Source: JABFRG01 sp038210445 (lineage in GTDB: Bacteria; Myxococcota_A; Polyangia; Polyangiales; Polyangiaceae). From it: 64,000 bases of DNA. The first letter of the stretch is position 1, and every line of letters begins with the position of its first letter. The notes below the pieces were generated by a model, which had not been told where the DNA came from, did no database searches, and saw nothing but the letters and a program-made list of their open reading frames with translations. A program made the translations under genes and the position numbers. Shown here piece by piece: positions 17,621 through 26,767 of this stretch. The DNA lies in NCBI GenBank assembly GCA_038210445.1, contig JBBQWQ010000017.1, positions 1-64,000 of the forward strand, in the 5' to 3' direction.

Positions 17621-20446
17621 TCAGGGCTTCTTGGTCTCTGCGGTCGCTGCGGCGGCACGGGCCGCATCCTCGTGGCGCTTGGCCTCGGCGGTGTTCTTGC
17701 GGGCGCTGTAAATCTTGGCCATGCGCAGGTGGGCGTCGGCCGCCTCCTTGGGCTTCGGCGTAGAAGCGAGGGCGCTCTCGGCCTCGAACAGCGCGGCGTC
17801 GCCCAAGCCCAGCTCGTCGTAGGTGGCGGCGCACAGGTTGTGAATCTCGGCGTTCTCCACGTCGACGTACAGCGTCGACTCGCACGCACGCCGCGCCTCT
17901 TCCCACTGCTTCTTGGCCACCAGGCGCACCATGAGCCCGCGCCACACCCGGCGGTTGTGCTGGTCGAGGGGCGCCAGCTTGCGCAGGATGTCGAGCTGGT
18001 CGTCTTCGCGCTTCTCTTCCACCGCGATGTCGAACAGGCCCTGCAGCGGCTCCGACTGGCTGGGGTCCCAGCGGTGCGCGGCCTCCAGCGAGAAGCGGAA
18101 GCCCTTGTCGTTCTTCTGGGCCTCGTACACGTCGGCCAGCGCCGTCTGCACGAAGTAACCGTCGCCGCCCGCGCTGCGGATGGTCTGCAAATGCTTCTCG
18201 GCTTCGCCCGCGTTCTTCTCGGCCATGGAAATCTTGGCGGCCATGTAGTGGGCACTCATGAGCTTGGGGTCGAGGCCCAGGGCGACCTCGATCTCCTTCT
18301 TGGCTTCTTCGATCTTGTGGGCCCGGGCCAGCGACAGCGCGTACTCGGCGTGGGTCTTGGCGTCGTTGGGTGCACCCTGCACCCGAAGTTTGGCGTCTTC
18401 GGGAGAGCGCGCGCGATCGGAGAAGATGAACTGCCCCTTGTAGCGGCGCAGGCGATTGAGCTCCCAGGCGCGAAACTCGCTGTCGTAGGTGGCGGGCGGC
18501 ACGCCGAAGGCCTTCTCGATGACCTCGGGGGTGCGCTTGCCCTCGCCCCACAGTTGCAGGGCTTTGACCACCCGCTGCATGCCGAAGCGCTCCACCGTGA
18601 AGACCATCATCTGGCTGGAGGCGTAGTAGGCCACCGTCACGTCGAGGCCGTCGCTGGCGTGGGTGAAGGCGCGGTTCATGTCGACCGCCGTGGGCAACGT
18701 GTTCTGGGTGAGCGCCATGTAGAGCTGCGGGTCGAGCTCGCGGTTCCACTCCGGGCGCCGCGCGATGGTCTCGTACTCCGAGAGCCCCTCGGTGAACCAG
18801 CGCGGCACGTGGTTTTTGGAGAGCTGGATGGCGAACACGTGGCCCAGCTCGTGCCACAAAACGTTACCCCAGTTGAAGGGCTCGCTCTTGGGGCTCATGG
18901 CCGCCACCACCCGGCCGAAGCACACGCCTTGGATGCCGATGTTGGGCAGGCCGCTGGTGCGCACGCTGAAGTTCTCGCGGGTCTCGTACAGCTCCACCTG
19001 GGTGGGCAGCTTGGGCACGAAGCCGTAGCGCGCCTTCATGCTGGCCAAGGCCTCGCCGGCCAGCCGCGGCACGTAGCGATCGAGCACCTTCTTCTCGCTC
19101 TTGGGGTAGCGAATCTTGAAGGTGCCCACCTCGACCGTCTCGTAGTTGGTGGGAATCACCTTCTCGTAGAGATTGAGTGTATTGTACACCATGACGTTGT
19201 AGCGGTCCTTGGACCACGCGGTGTTCAGCGCCTTGAGGCCGTCGTCTTCTTGCCCGTTGCGCATCGAGGTGAGACCCAGCTGGGCCCAGGCCCGGCCGTC
19301 GTCGGGGTCGACTTTGGTGGCCTCTTTCATCATGCTCACGATGTCGTCGTAGCGGTGCTCCCACTCAGCGAACTCGCCCACGATGGAGTAAAAGCGTGCG
19401 TACTCCGGGTTGCGGGTGAAGACTTCTTTCTTGGCCGCCTCGAAGCCGGGCTTGTCGTCGGAGAGAAAGCGCGTGGCGGCGCGCATGGAGAGGAGCTCCA
19501 GGTCGCTGGGGTTGATGGCGAGGCCGGTCTCGATGGCCTTGTCGGAGGCCGCCAGATCCATGTCGCGCAGGGCGATGCCGGCGCGCACGGCATACACCGC
19601 GGCCAGCTTGGGGTTGATGGCCAGGGCCTCCTTGAGCAGCGCCTCGGCGGCGTCGAAGTCGAGCGCCTGATCGAGCTTGATGCGCGCCATGGTGAGCAGC
19701 GCATCGGCTCGCTTGGGGGCGATCTTCAAGGCGTCGCGGGTGACGTCTTCGGCGTGGCCTGCGTCGAACTTCTCGAGGAAGAGCTCAGACCGGTACATGA
19801 GCGTCTGGGTGCGGGTCTTGTCGATGGCCTCGCTCTCACTGAAGGCCTGGTTGGCGTCTTTCGCGCTCCGCAGCAGGTGCGCGGCGCGCCCCACCTCGGC
19901 GAGGCCGTCGGCGTCTTGGCCCACTTCCGCGTAGTCGTCGATGACCTTGTGCAAGGGCTCGTCGGCGTCGGCGCGCTTGCCGGCGTAGATGAGATACTCG
20001 CCGAGGAGCGTGCGCGCGCGGCGGGCTTCGCCGCCCTTCCCGGCCTTCACGCCTTCGAGGGTCTTGATGGCTTCGGCCACCTTGCCGCGGGCGAAGAGCG
20101 AGCGTGCGCGCACGGTGGCAGCGAGCGCGCGCACGGCTTCGCTGCCGGTGGTCACCGAGGCGAGGGTCTTTTCGGCCTCGTCGTAGCGGCCGCGCTCCAG
20201 GTAGCTGCGGGCCAGAAGCACCTGGGCCTCGGCCTGGTCTGCGCCGCGGATGGCCTTGAGCGCCGCATCGGCGCTGTCGTAGTCGGTGGTCTCGAGCTTG
20301 CCGCGGGCCTCGGCCAGGGCCGAAGAGACCTCTCGCTTGCCACTCGGCGCGGCGTTGCGTGGCTGCGCCAGGGCCGGGCCCTCGGGGGCGGTGGGGGCGG
20401 CAAGACCGGCAAGAATCGTAAGGGCGAGGAGGAGAGGCCGACGCAT
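17621..20446 (-). CDS. Exported TPR protein with central HExxH peptidase-like domain
   Basis: 941 aa. A signal peptide ends near residue 27 (LAQP). TPR-like helical repeats fill about residues 40-420 and again 700-935. Between them lies a gluzincin-type domain with HELGH (in GNVLWHELGHVFAI) followed by the second glutamate motif FTEGLSEYE about 20 residues on, as in peptidase-MA/collagenase-like families. An intact HExxH-E set suggests an active zinc peptidase in the periplasm or outside the cell, with the TPRs binding a partner or substrate. It lies 51 nt upstream of adenosine deaminase on the same strand. No membrane segment besides the leader. Confidence 0.85.
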   Translation of the reverse strand: MRRPLLLALTILAGLAAPTAPEGPALAQPRNAAPSGKREVSSALAEARGKLETTDYDSADAALKAIRGADQAEAQVLLARSYLERGRYDEAEKTLASVTTGSEAVRALAATVRARSLFARGKVAEAIKTLEGVKAGKGGEARRARTLLGEYLIYAGKRADADEPLHKVIDDYAEVGQDADGLAEVGRAAHLLRSAKDANQAFSESEAIDKTRTQTLMYRSELFLEKFDAGHAEDVTRDALKIAPKRADALLTMARIKLDQALDFDAAEALLKEALAINPKLAAVYAVRAGIALRDMDLAASDKAIETGLAINPSDLELLSMRAATRFLSDDKPGFEAAKKEVFTRNPEYARFYSIVGEFAEWEHRYDDIVSMMKEATKVDPDDGRAWAQLGLTSMRNGQEDDGLKALNTAWSKDRYNVMVYNTLNLYEKVIPTNYETVEVGTFKIRYPKSEKKVLDRYVPRLAGEALASMKARYGFVPKLPTQVELYETRENFSVRTSGLPNIGIQGVCFGRVVAAMSPKSEPFNWGNVLWHELGHVFAIQLSKNHVPRWFTEGLSEYETIARRPEWNRELDPQLYMALTQNTLPTAVDMNRAFTHASDGLDVTVAYYASSQMMVFTVERFGMQRVVKALQLWGEGKRTPEVIEKAFGVPPATYDSEFRAWELNRLRRYKGQFIFSDRARSPEDAKLRVQGAPNDAKTHAEYALSLARAHKIEEAKKEIEVALGLDPKLMSAHYMAAKISMAEKNAGEAEKHLQTIRSAGGDGYFVQTALADVYEAQKNDKGFRFSLEAAHRWDPSQSEPLQGLFDIAVEEKREDDQLDILRKLAPLDQHNRRVWRGLMVRLVAKKQWEEARRACESTLYVDVENAEIHNLCAATYDELGLGDAALFEAESALASTPKPKEAADAHLRMAKIYSARKNTAEAKRHEDAARAAAATAETKKP

Positions 20447-20577
20447 TGCAAGAGGCTATCACGCGGGCCGCGAACCCTTGAGCGTGGGCGCGAGGCGACA
20501 TCGTTGGCGCGCACGGTCCGCACGAAAGCTCCAGGAACACCTTGCCCCACCCCAGACCATGACGTAGGACATTCGCC

Positions 20578-21150
20578 ATGAAGCGTTTCGTTCTCCTCCT
20601 CGCGCTCGCAGCTCTCACCGGTGCATGCACTGCCGACGTCCAGCCGGCCGGCGACGACGAAGAGGCGGTGGTCCAGGAAGACGCCATCGTGCTGGCGACG
20701 GACACCAAGATCAAGAACGCCATCGTGAAGACGACAAGCGGCGTCTACTACCTCTCGGAGAGCGATCACCCGCTCGTTTGGATTCGCTCCACCCAGGTGG
20801 CCACCGCGCCGGCCAACGCGGCCTTCATTCACCGCGCGTTCAACGCCGTCACCAATAGCGACGCCATGGCCGACAAGCCGCTGTCGCAGTTGAAGTCGGA
20901 GACGGTGCCCTTCGAGACCTTCGCCGCGCGGCTCGCGCCGGTGGTCGGTGAGGACGCCGACAACTTCGCCTACCACCAGCAGATGACCAAGGTGCTCGAC
21001 ACGGTTCGCACCAACCTGAAGAACCCCATCGTCATCCGGCTGGGGCGCCCTCAGGGCACGAACCTCGTCGGCGCCATCTCCGTGTATATCGTCGGCACCT
21101 TGCCCAGCGGCAAGATCGGCGGCCTCTTCACCGTCGCCGTCGAGACCTGA
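20578..21150 (+). CDS. NuiA-like (nuclease A inhibitor family) lipoprotein
   Basis: 190 aa. Leader MKRFVLLLALAALTGAC with lipobox LTGAC. The mature part has the NuiA signature elements in order: a GVYYLSESDHP segment (SESD-x-P is the conserved core), a central helical region, and a C-terminal VYIVGTLPSGKIGGL then TVAVET. Cyanobacterial NuiA tightly inhibits the DNA/RNA nuclease NucA. An exported, lipid-anchored version is unusual for an inhibitor and could protect against secreted nucleases or have another role. Both the family call and the role are inferred from motif memory. Its stop codon lies in a hairpin shared with the convergent gene. Confidence 0.65.
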   Translation: MKRFVLLLALAALTGACTADVQPAGDDEEAVVQEDAIVLATDTKIKNAIVKTTSGVYYLSESDHPLVWIRSTQVATAPANAAFIHRAFNAVTNSDAMADKPLSQLKSETVPFETFAARLAPVVGEDADNFAYHQQMTKVLDTVRTNLKNPIVIRLGRPQGTNLVGAISVYIVGTLPSGKIGGLFTVAVET

Positions 21151-21163
21151 GCTTCGGCTCAGG
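21146..21163. terminator. Bidirectional hairpin containing both convergent stop codons
   Basis: Perfect 7-bp inverted repeat CCTGAGC/GCTCAGG with a TTCG tetraloop, an especially stable RNA loop. The TGA of the NuiA-like gene and the TGA of the opposing ferritin-like gene both lie in the stem. There is no long T-tract on either side. Probably terminates or stabilises both transcripts. Confidence 0.7.
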
Positions 21164-21959
21164 GCGTGAGGGTGCGCGTGCGGTAGGCCGCCTCGGCGTC
21201 GAGACCGAAGCGCGCGAGGCCGGGCGCCACTGCGTGCTCCATGGTGTTGCGATGAATCTCGACGATCTCCTGCGGGGCCACGTATCCGAGCGCATGGTCG
21301 TCTGCGTTGCCCAGCGCCCACGCCGGCCAGGAGAACTCGCGTTCTGCTACTGCAAACGCGAACCGTAGGTAGCGCGTGAGCGAGGCGCGCACCTCGGGGC
21401 GAGCATCGAGCCAGTCGCCCCACGTCTCCAGGTAGAGGAAGCCGAAGCGTCCATGGAGGGTCTCGTCGGCCAAGAGAGCCCGAATGTGGTGCCGCATGAA
21501 TGGATCGCGCGCGCGCTCCAGGCTCAGCGTCAGGTGGGCCACCGCGGTCATCTCGGAAATACACGTGGTGTAGATGACATTGCGCAGGGCGCACTCCTCG
21601 CGCGACACGCTGGCGTGGGCCGCGATGCTTGCCACACCTCGGCTCGCCTGCAGCGTGGGCGGTTGGCCTCCCAGCGCCTGGGCTACGCCCGCGCATCGCT
21701 CCGCGTGTACGAGCTCGTCTTGGGCCATGCGCAGTGTGACGGCCGAGGCTTCGAGCGCGGCCCCGGCCGTGAGCAATTGCGAGGCCAACGCCGAGAACAC
21801 GAAGGTGGAGCGGTACTCGTTCTGGGTGCGGTCGAGCCACAGCGCGCGGGCTCGTCGCACCGCCGCCGGATCGTAGCTCGAGGGGTCGAGTGTTCCGGCC
21901 TCGTCGCCGGTGCGACGAATTCCTTCGCGAAGCGTTCGATACTCCTGCTCGAGGATCAC
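21159..21959 (-). CDS. Ferritin-like diiron-carboxylate domain protein
   Basis: 266 aa, cytoplasmic. Four-helix diiron layout: Glu in TQNEYRSTF, ExxH in QDELVHAERC, Glu in CISEMTAVAHL, and ExxH in ADETLHGRFGF. The helices are long and amphipathic. Such proteins are oxidases, oxygenases or rubrerythrin-like iron proteins. The substrate cannot be read from the sequence. The GTG start overlaps the TGA of the upstream lipoprotein by 4 nt (GTGA), so the two are translationally coupled. Confidence 0.85.
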   Translation of the reverse strand: MILEQEYRTLREGIRRTGDEAGTLDPSSYDPAAVRRARALWLDRTQNEYRSTFVFSALASQLLTAGAALEASAVTLRMAQDELVHAERCAGVAQALGGQPPTLQASRGVASIAAHASVSREECALRNVIYTTCISEMTAVAHLTLSLERARDPFMRHHIRALLADETLHGRFGFLYLETWGDWLDARPEVRASLTRYLRFAFAVAEREFSWPAWALGNADDHALGYVAPQEIVEIHRNTMEHAVAPGLARFGLDAEAAYRTRTLTP

Positions 21960-22279
21960 GCCGGCATTTCCGGGGGCGGCAACGGGCCCACGCCACCGCC
22001 GCCGCCGCTGTCTTCGGTCGCGGCGTCGGTTGTCGATGCATCTTGCACGGAACTTCCGTCGCGCTCGACGCTCCCGTCGGCCAGCGCCGCGTCGCGCACC
22101 GCCGCGTCGCTGGACCTTCCTGCGTCCTTTTCTTCGGTGCTGGCGTCTTGGCCGGGGGCGCCCGAGCTCGAGGCCGGGGCCTCGGAGGAGCAGGCCGGCA
22201 GGGCCAGCGTGGAGGCCAGCGCCAGAGCGCGAGCGAAGCGAACGTAGCGGGGATGAAGATCGCGTGCGGTGAATGCCAT
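21956..22279 (-). CDS. Short lipoprotein with disordered Asp/Ser/Ala tail
   Basis: 107 aa. An extended leader ends in ALPAC, then about 75 residues of low-complexity D/A/S/E, a Gly run and the tail PLPPPEMPA. There is no folded domain. It is probably a lipid-anchored linker or a remnant of a larger protein. Its coupling (GTGA overlap) to the ferritin-like gene argues that it is translated. Function unknown. Confidence 0.7.
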   Translation of the reverse strand: MAFTARDLHPRYVRFARALALASTLALPACSSEAPASSSGAPGQDASTEEKDAGRSSDAAVRDAALADGSVERDGSSVQDASTTDAATEDSGGGGGVGPLPPPEMPA

Positions 22280-22322
22280 GCTCACACTTGGGCGTGCGCA
22301 GGCGCGTTCGTCACGAAATCGG

Positions 22323-22964
22323 TCAGAATGCCGGCGGAACCAGATCGTCGGCGCCAACCGGGCGCAGCGGAATGCTCTCGGCCGAGTCTGCGGCCTCGAG
22401 GCGCAGCCAGTTGCTGGGGCAGCGGGCAGAGGCCAGCGTGTAGCGGGTGGTGTGGTCGCGATCGAAGTGCAGATCGATGGCGGCCGCGCCTTCGTCGGGA
22501 ATGTCGATGTCGAAGCTCGACTGGTAGGCGGCCTCGGTGCCGCGCACCAACTTGCCGTCGTTGTCGCGCCGGAGAAAGTAGATGCGGCAACCGGCCGTGA
22601 ACTCCATGCCCACCACGTCGCTGGGGGTGCTCGTGGGTCGCACCCCGCAGAACATCCAGCGATTGGCGGTAACCGCCACCACGTCCTTGGCGGTGGCGAT
22701 GGCGTAGCGCGCGCCGGGGGCCTCCGGCGTTGCCGGGCACACCGGGTTCTCGCAGCCGTCGCCGCGCACCGAGGCGATCTCCAGGTCGAGCCAGTCGACG
22801 CAGCCGTACAGCCGCGCCCCAGCCTCTTTCGCTGGCGTGGTTTGGATGGGCGCGTTGCCGCCGGCGTCGTTGGCGCCCAGGTCGACGGCGCGCGTTGCGC
22901 ACGCAAGGCCCAGCGCGCTCGCGAGAGCGCAGACCAAGACGCTTCTTCCCAGGCTCCGATGCAT
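22323..22964 (-). CDS. Lipoprotein of unknown function
   Basis: 213 aa. Leader MHRSLGRSVLVCALASALGLAC with lipobox LGLAC. The mature part is a folded domain with six cysteines (YGCVDWLDLE, DGCENPVC, FCGVRP, GCRIYFLRR, ARCPSNW) and several beta-strand-like runs. An alternative ATG lies 9 nt upstream. It sits 41 nt downstream of the anti-sigma-like gene on the same strand and may belong to the same transcription unit. Family not recognised. Confidence 0.75.
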   Translation of the reverse strand: MHRSLGRSVLVCALASALGLACATRAVDLGANDAGGNAPIQTTPAKEAGARLYGCVDWLDLEIASVRGDGCENPVCPATPEAPGARYAIATAKDVVAVTANRWMFCGVRPTSTPSDVVGMEFTAGCRIYFLRRDNDGKLVRGTEAAYQSSFDIDIPDEGAAAIDLHFDRDHTTRYTLASARCPSNWLRLEAADSAESIPLRPVGADDLVPPAF

Positions 22965-23005
22965 GGCGCGCATCTTGGACCGCTTTGCCCCGGGCGCAAG
23001 CCCGT

Positions 23006-23713
23006 TCACAGGTCGCGCTCCCGGGAGTCGGTGCCGCTGCCGACCACCGCGTCGACCGCCGGCAGCAGCATGCTCCGGGGAAACCGCTTGCGGAAGCGAT
23101 CGGCCCGCGCCTGCGCGTCGGTGCGCCGACCTTGCATGGCCAGCGCCTGAATGGCCAACGCCTCGCGCTCCTCGACCAGCGCGCCCTGGGGGAACTTCCG
23201 CTCGTGCTCGCCGGTGGCGACCAGGGTGTTGGCGGCATCGCCGCGGCCGAGTGCGCTCCGTGCCACGTCGAGCACCGCGCGCTCCTTGGCGAGGTCTTCG
23301 CCGCGGGCAACGTTGGCGGCGCTGGCGCTTGGCGTCGCGGTCGGTGCGCGCGGCAGGTCTTCGAGCCGAAGTCCCGAGGGCGAAGGCGAGGGCTGGGCGA
23401 CGGCGACGGCTGCCGGAGGGGCAGGCAGGGTAGGTCGATCGATGTAAAGTACACGCTCGCGAGGGGGCAGCAGGAGCGAGCCCCCGAGCCCCAGACCGGC
23501 CCCCACCGCCAGCGCCGCCGCCAGCGCCCACCCGGGAAACCCCGCAGGCAACGGAGCCGCGGGCGACGGGGGCGACGTGTTGCCACCACCTCCGGGCGGA
23601 GGCAGCGCCAACGCGAGGCGGGCGTGCACCCGCGCCTTGGCATCGTCGGGCGCCGCGATGGTCTTGGCATCTTGCAGGAGCGCAGCGAGATCGTCGTCGA
23701 GCGGCTCGATCAC
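23006..23713 (-). CDS. Single-pass anti-sigma-like protein of the adjacent ECF sigma factor
   Basis: 235 aa, GTG start overlapping the sigma gene's TGA by 4 nt. The layout is a short cytoplasmic part (MIEPLDDDLAALLQDAKTI), a transmembrane helix near residues 60-80 (GWALAAALAVGAGLGLGGSLLL), and a periplasmic P/A-rich linker. The last 100 residues are helical and TPR-like (LGRGDAANTLVATGEHERKF and TDAQARADRFRKRFP). Position and topology fit a sigma-factor antagonist with a periplasmic sensing domain. No zinc-finger or FecR motif is present. Confidence 0.75.
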   Translation of the reverse strand: MIEPLDDDLAALLQDAKTIAAPDDAKARVHARLALALPPPGGGGNTSPPSPAAPLPAGFPGWALAAALAVGAGLGLGGSLLLPPRERVLYIDRPTLPAPPAAVAVAQPSPSPSGLRLEDLPRAPTATPSASAANVARGEDLAKERAVLDVARSALGRGDAANTLVATGEHERKFPQGALVEEREALAIQALAMQGRRTDAQARADRFRKRFPRSMLLPAVDAVVGSGTDSRERDL

Positions 23714-24249
23714 GGGCGGGTCTCCTTTCGGCTCTCGCGCTTGACGGCATCGCGGAACTCGTCGCGAGCGAGCCGCAGCCGCGAATAGGCGGTGTTCACG
23801 GGGATATCCAGGGCCGCGGCGATCTCCGCCATCGGCGTCTCGTCGAGCTCGTGCAGAATGAAGACGGCTTGTCGGTCGGGGTCGATTTTCCCGATGGCGC
23901 GCTCGACGAGGTGCTGGTTCTGTTTCATCTGGAGGAGCCGGTCGGCAGTGGGCTGGGGGTCGCTCTCTTCCGCCTCGGTGCCCATGACCTCGCGGCGATG
24001 GCGCGCCAGTCGGCGGTAGTCGGAGGCGAAGCGAAAGGCGAAGGCGAAGAGCCAAGGGCGTATCGGGCGCGCGACGTCGTAGGTGCCGATGCGCCGGTAG
24101 ACTTCGAGGAACACGTCGTGGCTGAGGTCTTCGAGGTCGCGCTCCTGGACGCCCAGACGGCGAAGCGAAGTCCACACGTAGGCGAGCTCCGCCTCGAAGA
24201 TTGCATCGAAGCGGGCCCGTTCGGACATGTCGACGAGCGCCGCGGCCAT
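23710..24249 (-). CDS. ECF RNA polymerase sigma factor
   Basis: 179 aa. Sigma2 has EAELAYVWTSLRRLGV then DVFLEVYRRIGTYDVARPIR and PWLFAFAFRFASDYRRLARH. Sigma4 has IGKIDPDRQAVFILHELDETPMAEIAAALDIPVNTAYSRLRLAR. Starts at the ATG at 24249 or 21 nt later at MSERAR. It is translationally coupled to the following membrane protein. An outer-membrane protein gene lies 78 nt upstream in the same direction. Confidence 0.92.
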   Translation of the reverse strand: MAAALVDMSERARFDAIFEAELAYVWTSLRRLGVQERDLEDLSHDVFLEVYRRIGTYDVARPIRPWLFAFAFRFASDYRRLARHRREVMGTEAEESDPQPTADRLLQMKQNQHLVERAIGKIDPDRQAVFILHELDETPMAEIAAALDIPVNTAYSRLRLARDEFRDAVKRESRKETRP

Positions 24250-24327
24250 TGGGTTCGCAAAGTACTTGGGTCCAGCGGCGCGCGATCGTCAAAGAATCGG
24301 TGGGCCGCCGAAGAAGTCCGAAAACAT

Positions 24328-25293
24328 TCAGAAAACCACGGAGGGGCCCACGCCGAAAGTCGCCGACACCGGGGAGAGCGCGTAGATGCTGCGGCCGTTC
24401 AGCCGAAACTCGTAGGGCAAGAGCGGCACCGCCAGCTCTGCAAACGGGCGAAGGGTGAGGTTCTTGAAGAGGGGAATGCTGGCGGCGATGCGGCCGCCCA
24501 CCGAGAGGTAGAGCACGCCGTCGGAGCCGGGCCTGGTGACCTCGCGCGTCTCGGCCACCAGCGATCCGATGACGCCGTGCGCGCAGAGCGCGAGGATCGA
24601 CACGCGAAAGCAGGGAGCGAGGCCCACCGTGAGGAGCGAGGTGGCCACCACACCGCCCTCGCTGGTGGAGCGCGAGGCCTGGGCATCGAAGCGCCCGGTG
24701 ATCTCTGCCTGGAATGCCCCGTAGCGGAACGCACCGAACAGGTCGGGACCGAAGGCCACCGCGGGGGCGGCGCCGATGGCCATGTGGAGCGCGAGGCCGG
24801 CCTCGAAGGCGCTCGGTGTGGTGGGGCGCGACCGAGGCGCCGGATCCGAAGGCGGGGCCGGCGGGACCGGGGGTGGGACCGGCGGCGGATCCGGGGGCGG
24901 GACCGGCGGCGGATCCGGGGGCGGCCGCGTGAGGCTCAGGGGATCGAGCGCGATGCTGATGGTGAGCGCCAGGGTAGAGGTGAGATCGCCGCAGTCGTCG
25001 CTCTTCGACTGGAGCTCGCGATCGCCGCGCTCCTTGCTGTCGGCGTCGATGAGCTTCACGTGAGCCACGTAGCGCGGCCCCACCCGGCGCACGTCGACCG
25101 AGACCGCGTTCTCGGCCACCGGTCGGAAGGGATCGTAGCCGAGCCGCGCCGCCACCGCTTGCCGCAGCGCAGACTCGTCGGCACACGCGCCGGCGCCTTC
25201 GCCCCGCACATAGGTGAGCTTGGCGGTGGGGGTTGCCGAGGCCGTCCGCGACAAGAGCAAGAGTGGGAGAAGAACGAGCGCCGTGCGTCGCAT
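24328..25293 (-). CDS. Exported outer-membrane-type protein with Pro-rich linker
   Basis: 321 aa. The signal peptide ends in ASA. Residues 21-125 form a small alpha/beta domain with two cysteines (CADES and DDCGDL). A Pro/Asp linker, PPPDPPPVPPP, is encoded partly by a perfect DNA repeat. The C-terminal 170 residues have alternating hydrophobic strands rich in Gly/Ala and end in Phe (VGPSVVF), typical of a beta-barrel outer-membrane protein. This layout is frequent in myxobacteria. It is next to, and in line with, the ECF sigma/anti-sigma pair, so it may be part of the sensed envelope function. Confidence 0.75.
   Translation of the reverse strand: MRRTALVLLPLLLLSRTASATPTAKLTYVRGEGAGACADESALRQAVAARLGYDPFRPVAENAVSVDVRRVGPRYVAHVKLIDADSKERGDRELQSKSDDCGDLTSTLALTISIALDPLSLTRPPPDPPPVPPPDPPPVPPPVPPAPPSDPAPRSRPTTPSAFEAGLALHMAIGAAPAVAFGPDLFGAFRYGAFQAEITGRFDAQASRSTSEGGVVATSLLTVGLAPCFRVSILALCAHGVIGSLVAETREVTRPGSDGVLYLSVGGRIAASIPLFKNLTLRPFAELAVPLLPYEFRLNGRSIYALSPVSATFGVGPSVVF
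24875..24922. repeat. Two perfect 24-bp tandem repeats inside a coding region
   Basis: Two consecutive identical 24-bp units (each with a GGATCC core), preceded by a degenerate third, encode the PPPDPPPV linker of the outer-membrane-type protein on the minus strand. The unit is a multiple of 3, so copy-number change only alters linker length. Confidence 0.9.
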
Positions 25294-25378
25294 CGCGATG
25301 CGCGAGTGTGCACGGGGCGGCGAAGGACGCAAGGACTTCGCGCGCCTCATCTGCCAGCGCGCCGCGAGGGACGGGTCG

Positions 25379-25900
<522 letters not shown>

Positions 25901-26037
25901 GGGCTCGACATACTCCGTAAGCGCCCGGTCGCAAACAAGTAGGTCGCATCGTCGCTCAAGCGATGGTTCGGCGGCTGAATCGACAAATTTGCTTGCGCCC
26001 GAGCCCGGGCCCGGCGCAACGCAGCGGCGCGCGACGT

Positions 26038-26706
26038 TCAGGTCTTGGTGGCGAGCCAGAGCACGTGAATGTAGTTTCCACCTACCCGCGCCGGCACCCG
26101 CTTTTTCCGGGCATGGAAGCCACCGCGGCGCAGGCGCTTGGTGAAGGTACCGTCGTCGTAAGTGGACCACAGCGAGAGCACGCCCCGCGGCCGAAGGGCC
26201 TGGGCAACCGACTGGAGTCCGGCATCGGTGTAGAGTGCATCGTTCGACTGGGCGGTGAAGGCCAGTGGGCCGTTGTCGACGTCGAGAAGAATGGCGTCGT
26301 AGGCGTCGTGCGCGCTCTCCAGCGTGCGCCGCACGTCTTCGGTACGTACCCAGGTGCGCGGATCGTCGAGTGGGTGTCCGGCGAGGTGGCCCAGGGGCCC
26401 GCGGTTCCACTCCACCACCTCGGGGAGCAGCTCTGCCACCTCGACCGTGGCGTCTTTGGGAAGGATGTCGAGGGCCGCGCGCAGGGTGTATCCCATGCCC
26501 AGACCACCCACCAGAACGCGCGCCTTGGGATGCGCCTCGAGGTGGGCGCAGCCCAGTATCGCAAGCTGCTCTTCGGAGTAGTGGGCGCTGCTGTTCATGA
26601 GCACCACGTCGTTGACGCTCACCGAGTACTCTTCGCTCTTTCGCCGCAGCGTGAGCTCTTCTCCCGTCGGGAGCGACACCAGACCCAGTTGCTCCCAGGG
26701 AATCAT
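26038..26706 (-). CDS. Spermidine-synthase-fold (class I methyltransferase-like) protein
   Basis: 222 aa. The Rossmann core has the nucleotide-binding loop VLVGGLGMGYTLRAALD (about residues 75-91), the acidic residue of strand 2 (VEVAELLPEVVEWNR), YDAILLDVDNGP in strand 4, and a C-terminal LSLWSTYDDGTF region. These are polyamine-synthase-like proteins that often lack the N-terminal domain and full decarboxy-SAM site, so the reaction is uncertain. The first motif MIPWEQLGLVSLPTGEELTL supports the chosen ATG at 26706 rather than one 54 nt upstream. Cytoplasmic, and apparently monocistronic. Confidence 0.8.
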   Translation of the reverse strand: MIPWEQLGLVSLPTGEELTLRRKSEEYSVSVNDVVLMNSSAHYSEEQLAILGCAHLEAHPKARVLVGGLGMGYTLRAALDILPKDATVEVAELLPEVVEWNRGPLGHLAGHPLDDPRTWVRTEDVRRTLESAHDAYDAILLDVDNGPLAFTAQSNDALYTDAGLQSVAQALRPRGVLSLWSTYDDGTFTKRLRRGGFHARKKRVPARVGGNYIHVLWLATKT

Positions 26707-26767
26707 GGGAGACGCTTCTACACTGGATCTTGCTTGCCCATCGGCAAGAACCGGTGGCAATCGCTGT

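Noticed and set aside
17510..20581. A 1023-codon open frame on the plus strand
   Set aside because: It is the antisense of the TPR/HExxH gene, whose domains and signal peptide are clear; the plus frame is His/Gly/Leu-rich without motifs, as expected for high-GC antisense.
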